In this document: positions 6,584 to 9,718 of the stretch, one piece after another | Layout: every line of letters starts with the position of its first letter | How positions within the stretch are numbered: position 1 is the first letter of the stretch | Assembly: GCA_051650265.1 (NCBI GenBank) | Contig: JBOFIR010000174.1 | Location: 1-9,718 of the forward strand | Source of the DNA: JBOFEH01 sp051650265 | Lineage (GTDB): Bacteria > Bacillota > Clostridia > Lachnospirales > Cellulosilyticaceae | Reading direction: 5' to 3' | Length of the DNA stretch: 9,718 bases | Made by a program: the position numbers and the translations under genes | Notes under the pieces: generated by a model | What the model was told of the DNA's origin: nothing | The model's input: the letters and a program-made list of their open reading frames with translations, nothing else | Database searches by the model: none

Positions 6584-7537
6584 ATGGCAACAACATTGGA
6601 AAAAATGCCTCTTGAAGTAGAGGTTGTTAAGATTAATAAAGTTTATGAAAGTGAAGCAGTCAAAAACTTTGAAGTAGACACTGTAACATGTGACAAGATC
6701 AAAAACGTTTATGGGGACCTCAAATTTGAGAAACTTCATGAAGATAGACCGTATACATTTACATCACTTGTGACATCTATTGATGGACGTATTGCATTCT
6801 CTGATGCACCACAAGGTCCGCTTATCTCAAGAATGAATGCCTATGGACAAAATGGTGCAATGGCTGACTGGTGGGTACTCAATCTCCTTCGTACAGTAGG
6901 TGATGGCATCATGATCGGTGCAGGAACGATGCGTGCAGAAGAAGACTTTACAGGACATATCTTTGATCAAGACTTAGAAGATGCACGTATTGCAGCGGGC
7001 CTCAATCCAGTACCATGGAATATTGTAACCTCTATTGATGGGACAGATATTCCATTTGAGCACCGTATGTTCAAAGAAAAAGAGTTACCTGTGATGATCA
7101 GTACATCAGTACGTGGGCTTGAAGTGGTAGAAGCAGGGATTGAAAATGACTATATAGTTGTTGGACCACTTCAGTCAAAAGAAGATGTCACAGAAGACAT
7201 GATTGCTACAATCAAAGCAGCACAAGGTAAAGTGATCGTGATTGTAACAGGAGGAGACTTCCCCGATTCACATGTGGCATTCTACTTACTCAAGAAGTTT
7301 GGTATTGATCGCCTACTTGTAGAGACACCATCCTACACACATTACCTTGTAGGTGAAAAACTGATGGATGAGCTTTTCCTCAACTATTCTTGTCTGTATA
7401 TCGGAGGCAAAGCACTAACGATTGGACAGTTTGGTAAGGAATTTACATCTGAAGACCATCCACATACGAAGATGCTCAGCATTCATGCAAGCAATGATCA
7501 TTTCTTCTACTTTAGACACAAACTGATTTATAACTAA
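6584..7537 (+). CDS. RibD C-terminal-domain-like (DHFR-fold) reductase
   Basis: This 317-residue cytoplasmic protein has a RibD C-terminal / dihydrofolate-reductase-like domain at about residues 54-315, preceded by a ~50-residue polar extension. The evidence is RPYTFTSLVTSIDGRIA (55-71), the expected RPY...SLDGRIA strand and loop; then DWWVLNLLRTVGDGIMIGAG with TMRAEE to 120 (the NADPH-binding G-x-G-T-x-R-A-D/E pattern); and LLVETPSYTHYL...MDELFL with IGG at 273-275. In most relatives the segment at 247-250 reads EGGP or EAGP. Here Glu247 is kept but the Gly/Pro part is replaced by TPSY, so the substrate pocket is probably altered. No deaminase domain is fused, so it is not a complete riboflavin enzyme, and no riboflavin genes or FMN riboswitch are nearby. 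AGAGGAGG lies upstream of the ATG and the gap to SDR B is 27 bp. An NADPH-dependent reductase of a pyrimidine-, pterin- or similar heterocycle is inferred. Confidence 0.8.
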   Translation: MATTLEKMPLEVEVVKINKVYESEAVKNFEVDTVTCDKIKNVYGDLKFEKLHEDRPYTFTSLVTSIDGRIAFSDAPQGPLISRMNAYGQNGAMADWWVLNLLRTVGDGIMIGAGTMRAEEDFTGHIFDQDLEDARIAAGLNPVPWNIVTSIDGTDIPFEHRMFKEKELPVMISTSVRGLEVVEAGIENDYIVVGPLQSKEDVTEDMIATIKAAQGKVIVIVTGGDFPDSHVAFYLLKKFGIDRLLVETPSYTHYLVGEKLMDELFLNYSCLYIGGKALTIGQFGKEFTSEDHPHTKMLSIHASNDHFFYFRHKLIYN

Positions 7538-7563
7538 AAGCTATTTCATAAGGAGGATAAAAT

Positions 7564-9009
7564 ATGACGGGAACAAAAAGAGGACTTTTTGTGAAAAGTG
7601 ACATCGATGCGGCATTTGGCGTATTCTTTGATGGGTTTACAAAAGTTATTGCAGGTGTAGGGATTATGATTGGCGGTATTGGCCTTTCAAATGAACTTGT
7701 ATTTGGAACAATCTTGCCAGGTCTAGGATTTGGGGTTTTATTACTGCATCTATTCACATGGTGGTATGGTAATATGACTGGCAAAAGAACAGGTAATCCA
7801 GGAATTGTAGCGATGCCTGCAGGGATTACAGCGGGAAGATTCTTCGTATGGTTATCAGCAATCATGCTGCCAACTTATGCAGCCACAGGTGATGCAAAGC
7901 TGGCACTTGGTGTTGGGTTAGCAGCCAATGTGGTAAGCTCACTCTTTACAGTAGTACTTGCTTTCGTAGGGCCATACCTATTAAAGATCTTACCTTCAGC
8001 AGCACTTTTTGGAAGCTTGGCAGGTGGGGGGATCACATGGCTGATTCTTGCATCATTCAATGATATGTTTACAAGCCCAATTATTGCAGTTGTATGTTTC
8101 TTTATTATTATCATTATGTACATAACTAAAATGAAGTGCAAGTTATCGCCTGTTGTTCTTTCAATTGCAGTAGGTGTGATCATCGGCTTTGCAACAGGGG
8201 ATATTGCAACAGCACAAATCGCTGACTCATTTAGCAATATTGGGTTTAGCGTACCACTTCCAGCTTTAGAGTACCTCATGGCAGGATTTGGAGAAGTCAT
8301 TAAATTCATCCCAATTATTATTGCATTCAGTATTGCGGAGATGGTATCAGCACTCCAGGGGATCGAACAAGCTAGAGTAACGGGTGATGAGTATGATGGC
8401 AAGATGGCACTTGTAGGTGTATCGATTGCCTCTGCAATTTCAGCGGTATTTGGTAACCCATTCTGTTTCTCACTATGGTGGGGTTACGGAACATGGAAAG
8501 AAATCAAAGCATCTACGGGATATAGCTTACTTGTAGGGATTGCTTATTTCCTTCTTTGTTCAACAGGGCTTGTAGCAATCGTTACAACAATTATTCCAAC
8601 ATCAGCAGTATTACCAATCTTAGTCTTCGTAGGCATGTGTTCATTTGGTGGCGCATTTACCAACGAAAATCCAAAATATTTTGGGATCATGGCGATTGCA
8701 GCCGCTATCCCAATTATCGAATATATCGGGAATTTATCAGGTGCGAATATGCCAGCTTCTCTTATGATTATGGGACAAGGGGCGCCACTTATCGCACTTG
8801 TATGGGGAAGTATCTTAGTCTATGCAGCAGACCTTAACTTTAGAGCAGCAAGTATTGCATCTTTAGTAGGTGCAGCGATGAGTTTTGTAGGTCTAATTCA
8901 CGCACCTGGACTTGGTGTGAATGCAAGTCCAATGATGTCAGTTGCTTACTTAATCGTAGGTGTAGGACTTCTGGCACTAAGCTTTACAAAAGTCGAAGTT
9001 GAATCATAA
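7564..9009 (+). CDS. NCS2/AzgA-like permease (operon permease 2)
   Basis: This 481-residue polytopic membrane protein is homologous to permease 1 but clearly divergent. Shared landmarks are KSDIDAAFGVFFDGFTKV (11-28), TYAATGDAKLA (104-114), ILPSAALFGSLA (142-153), QGIEQARVTGD (265-275), GNPF (297-300) and TGYSLLVG (318-325). The residues after GNPF read CFSLWWGYGTWK instead of PTTVYYGHPSWK, and the earlier QPFGIGGP is replaced by MPAGITAG. In the UraA-type fold these regions lie near the substrate site, so a different solute or direction is likely. AAGGAGG at 7550-7556 sits 7 bases before the ATG, 26 bp after the reductase gene. It is the last gene of the operon, followed by a strong terminator. 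The substrate is unknown. Confidence 0.85.
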   Translation: MTGTKRGLFVKSDIDAAFGVFFDGFTKVIAGVGIMIGGIGLSNELVFGTILPGLGFGVLLLHLFTWWYGNMTGKRTGNPGIVAMPAGITAGRFFVWLSAIMLPTYAATGDAKLALGVGLAANVVSSLFTVVLAFVGPYLLKILPSAALFGSLAGGGITWLILASFNDMFTSPIIAVVCFFIIIIMYITKMKCKLSPVVLSIAVGVIIGFATGDIATAQIADSFSNIGFSVPLPALEYLMAGFGEVIKFIPIIIAFSIAEMVSALQGIEQARVTGDEYDGKMALVGVSIASAISAVFGNPFCFSLWWGYGTWKEIKASTGYSLLVGIAYFLLCSTGLVAIVTTIIPTSAVLPILVFVGMCSFGGAFTNENPKYFGIMAIAAAIPIIEYIGNLSGANMPASLMIMGQGAPLIALVWGSILVYAADLNFRAASIASLVGAAMSFVGLIHAPGLGVNASPMMSVAYLIVGVGLLALSFTKVEVES

Positions 9010-9044
9010 GGAATTGAGTAGTAACAGCTAAAATTTTTACAAAT

Positions 9045-9092
9045 AAAAGGTATGGAATTGCACTTTGATGCAGTTCCATACCTTTTTGTTTT
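9045..9092. terminator. Strong bidirectional terminator ending the five-gene operon
   Basis: An 18-bp stem (9045-9062 with 9069-9086, one T-G pair) around a 6-base loop runs into TTTTTGTTTT on the plus strand. Its left arm begins AAATAAAA, which gives a U-rich tail on the minus strand too, so it can also terminate the convergent ROK gene. It lies 35 bp after the permease 2 stop. Confidence 0.92.
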
Positions 9093-9128
9093 GTGTTTCT
9101 ATATGTGTGTTTCGATCATGATTGTTTT

Positions 9129-9718
9129 TTAGAAAAGCAAAATGTTTTTGTAAAAACAATTGGAAGTTAGAGTAGCTGCACCTAGGAGTGGTGCAATTTC
9201 GCCAATTTTGGAATAAGTCATCGCTTGGGACTTCGTAATAGGAAGAACAATGTGAGCCTGTGTTTGCTCTAAGAGTTCAGGCATTTCAGCGATGATTTTG
9301 CTATTGATTACAATAAGTTCACAATCAAGGATGTAGATCAGATTGGTAAGTCCTGCGGCAAGATACCTGGTGAAGCGTTCTAAGAGTGCAAGGACATCTG
9401 GTTGGTCTTCTTTGGCAAGGGTAATCAAGTGGTCAATATCTGAGACAGGTAATACCGTATTGATTTCTTTGAGAAGTGCGCGGTGCGAGATATATGTCTC
9501 GAGACATCCTTTTTGACCGCAGATACAGTCACGTCCATCAAAATTAATAATATGATGGGCCATAGAGTTAGCATAGCCACGTGCACCGTGTACGAGCTGA
9601 TTGTGAGCAATCACACCTGATGAGATGACATCATCTATAGTGAGGACACCGAGGTCTTGAATGTGAGGATAATGAAGTTTCTCAGCAAGAGCAGAGAAGT
9701 TCCCGTCGTTATCAATCC
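9129..9718 (-). CDS. ROK-family protein, probable transcriptional regulator (partial, N-terminus off the edge)
   Basis: An open minus-strand frame runs from the right edge (first full codon at 9714-9716) to TAA at 9129-9131, giving 196 residues of the C-terminal half. ROK features are the catalytic-loop-like IDNDGN (near 9699-9716), a zinc motif CICGQKGCLE (9498-9527), and a terminal PLLGAATL stretch. A GTG at 9612-9614 is internal, because coding with ROK similarity continues upstream of it. The sugar-contacting motif normally written G-x-A-G-E-I-G-H reads GYANSMAHH here (9552-9578): the Glu is replaced by Ser and the Gly before His by Ala. The later ViGG-type motif is VINSK. Loss of these residues argues against a working sugar kinase and fits a regulator with altered ligand choice. 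Whether an N-terminal helix-turn-helix exists cannot be seen. It converges on the operon and may regulate it. Confidence 0.8.
   Translation of the reverse strand, partial: IDNDGNFSALAEKLHYPHIQDLGVLTIDDVISSGVIAHNQLVHGARGYANSMAHHIINFDGRDCICGQKGCLETYISHRALLKEINTVLPVSDIDHLITLAKEDQPDVLALLERFTRYLAAGLTNLIYILDCELIVINSKIIAEMPELLEQTQAHIVLPITKSQAMTYSKIGEIAPLLGAATLTSNCFYKNILLF

Noticed and set aside
7875..8402. 175-codon minus-strand open frame inside permease 2
   Set aside because: It is antisense to a conserved transporter; its composition is what the reverse complement of hydrophobic codons produces.

Overview
The window looks like chromosomal DNA from a low-GC Gram-positive anaerobe (Bacillota, most likely Clostridia). 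The grounds are AT-rich intergenic DNA, strong AAGGAGG-type ribosome binding sites, sigma-A-like promoters with 17-bp spacers, intrinsic hairpin-plus-T terminators, and protein families common in gut and fermentative Clostridia. I cannot name a species. No rRNA, tRNA, CRISPR array, insertion sequence or phage gene was found.

Layout. (1) 1-136 is the 3' tail of an unrecognised plus-strand gene. It converges, over a shared hairpin terminator, on a minus-strand pair of small membrane proteins (DUF4234 then DUF2752, overlapping by 16 bp). (2) A 216-bp intergenic region (917-1132) holds two divergent promoters and a leader hairpin. (3) 1133-3247 is a single-gene unit for a secreted M28 zinc metallopeptidase with a PA domain and a long helical C-terminus, closed by its own terminator. 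(4) 3343-9087 is one compact five-gene operon: permease, SDR oxidoreductase, SDR oxidoreductase, RibD C-terminal-like (DHFR-fold) reductase, permease. It has a consensus promoter with an inverted repeat between -35 and -10, a second palindrome in the leader, gaps of only 25-66 bp between genes, and a strong terminator. (5) Converging from the right edge is a truncated minus-strand ROK-family gene.

How the genes may work together. The operon pairs two distantly related NCS2/AzgA-like permeases (nucleobase-transporter fold) with three probable nicotinamide-dependent reductases. The two SDRs are about 69% identical by hand count, yet differ in charge right beside the catalytic Ser and Tyr. The third enzyme belongs to the superfamily whose known members reduce pyrimidine or pterin-like heterocycles. 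The most economical inference is uptake and stepwise reduction (or oxidoreductive epimerisation) of a heterocyclic, nucleobase-, pterin- or ribityl-like compound, with the second permease taking a second substrate or exporting the product. I recognise no described pathway with this gene order, so it is the best candidate for an undescribed system here. The convergent ROK protein, whose sugar-binding motif is degenerate, is a plausible but unproven regulator.
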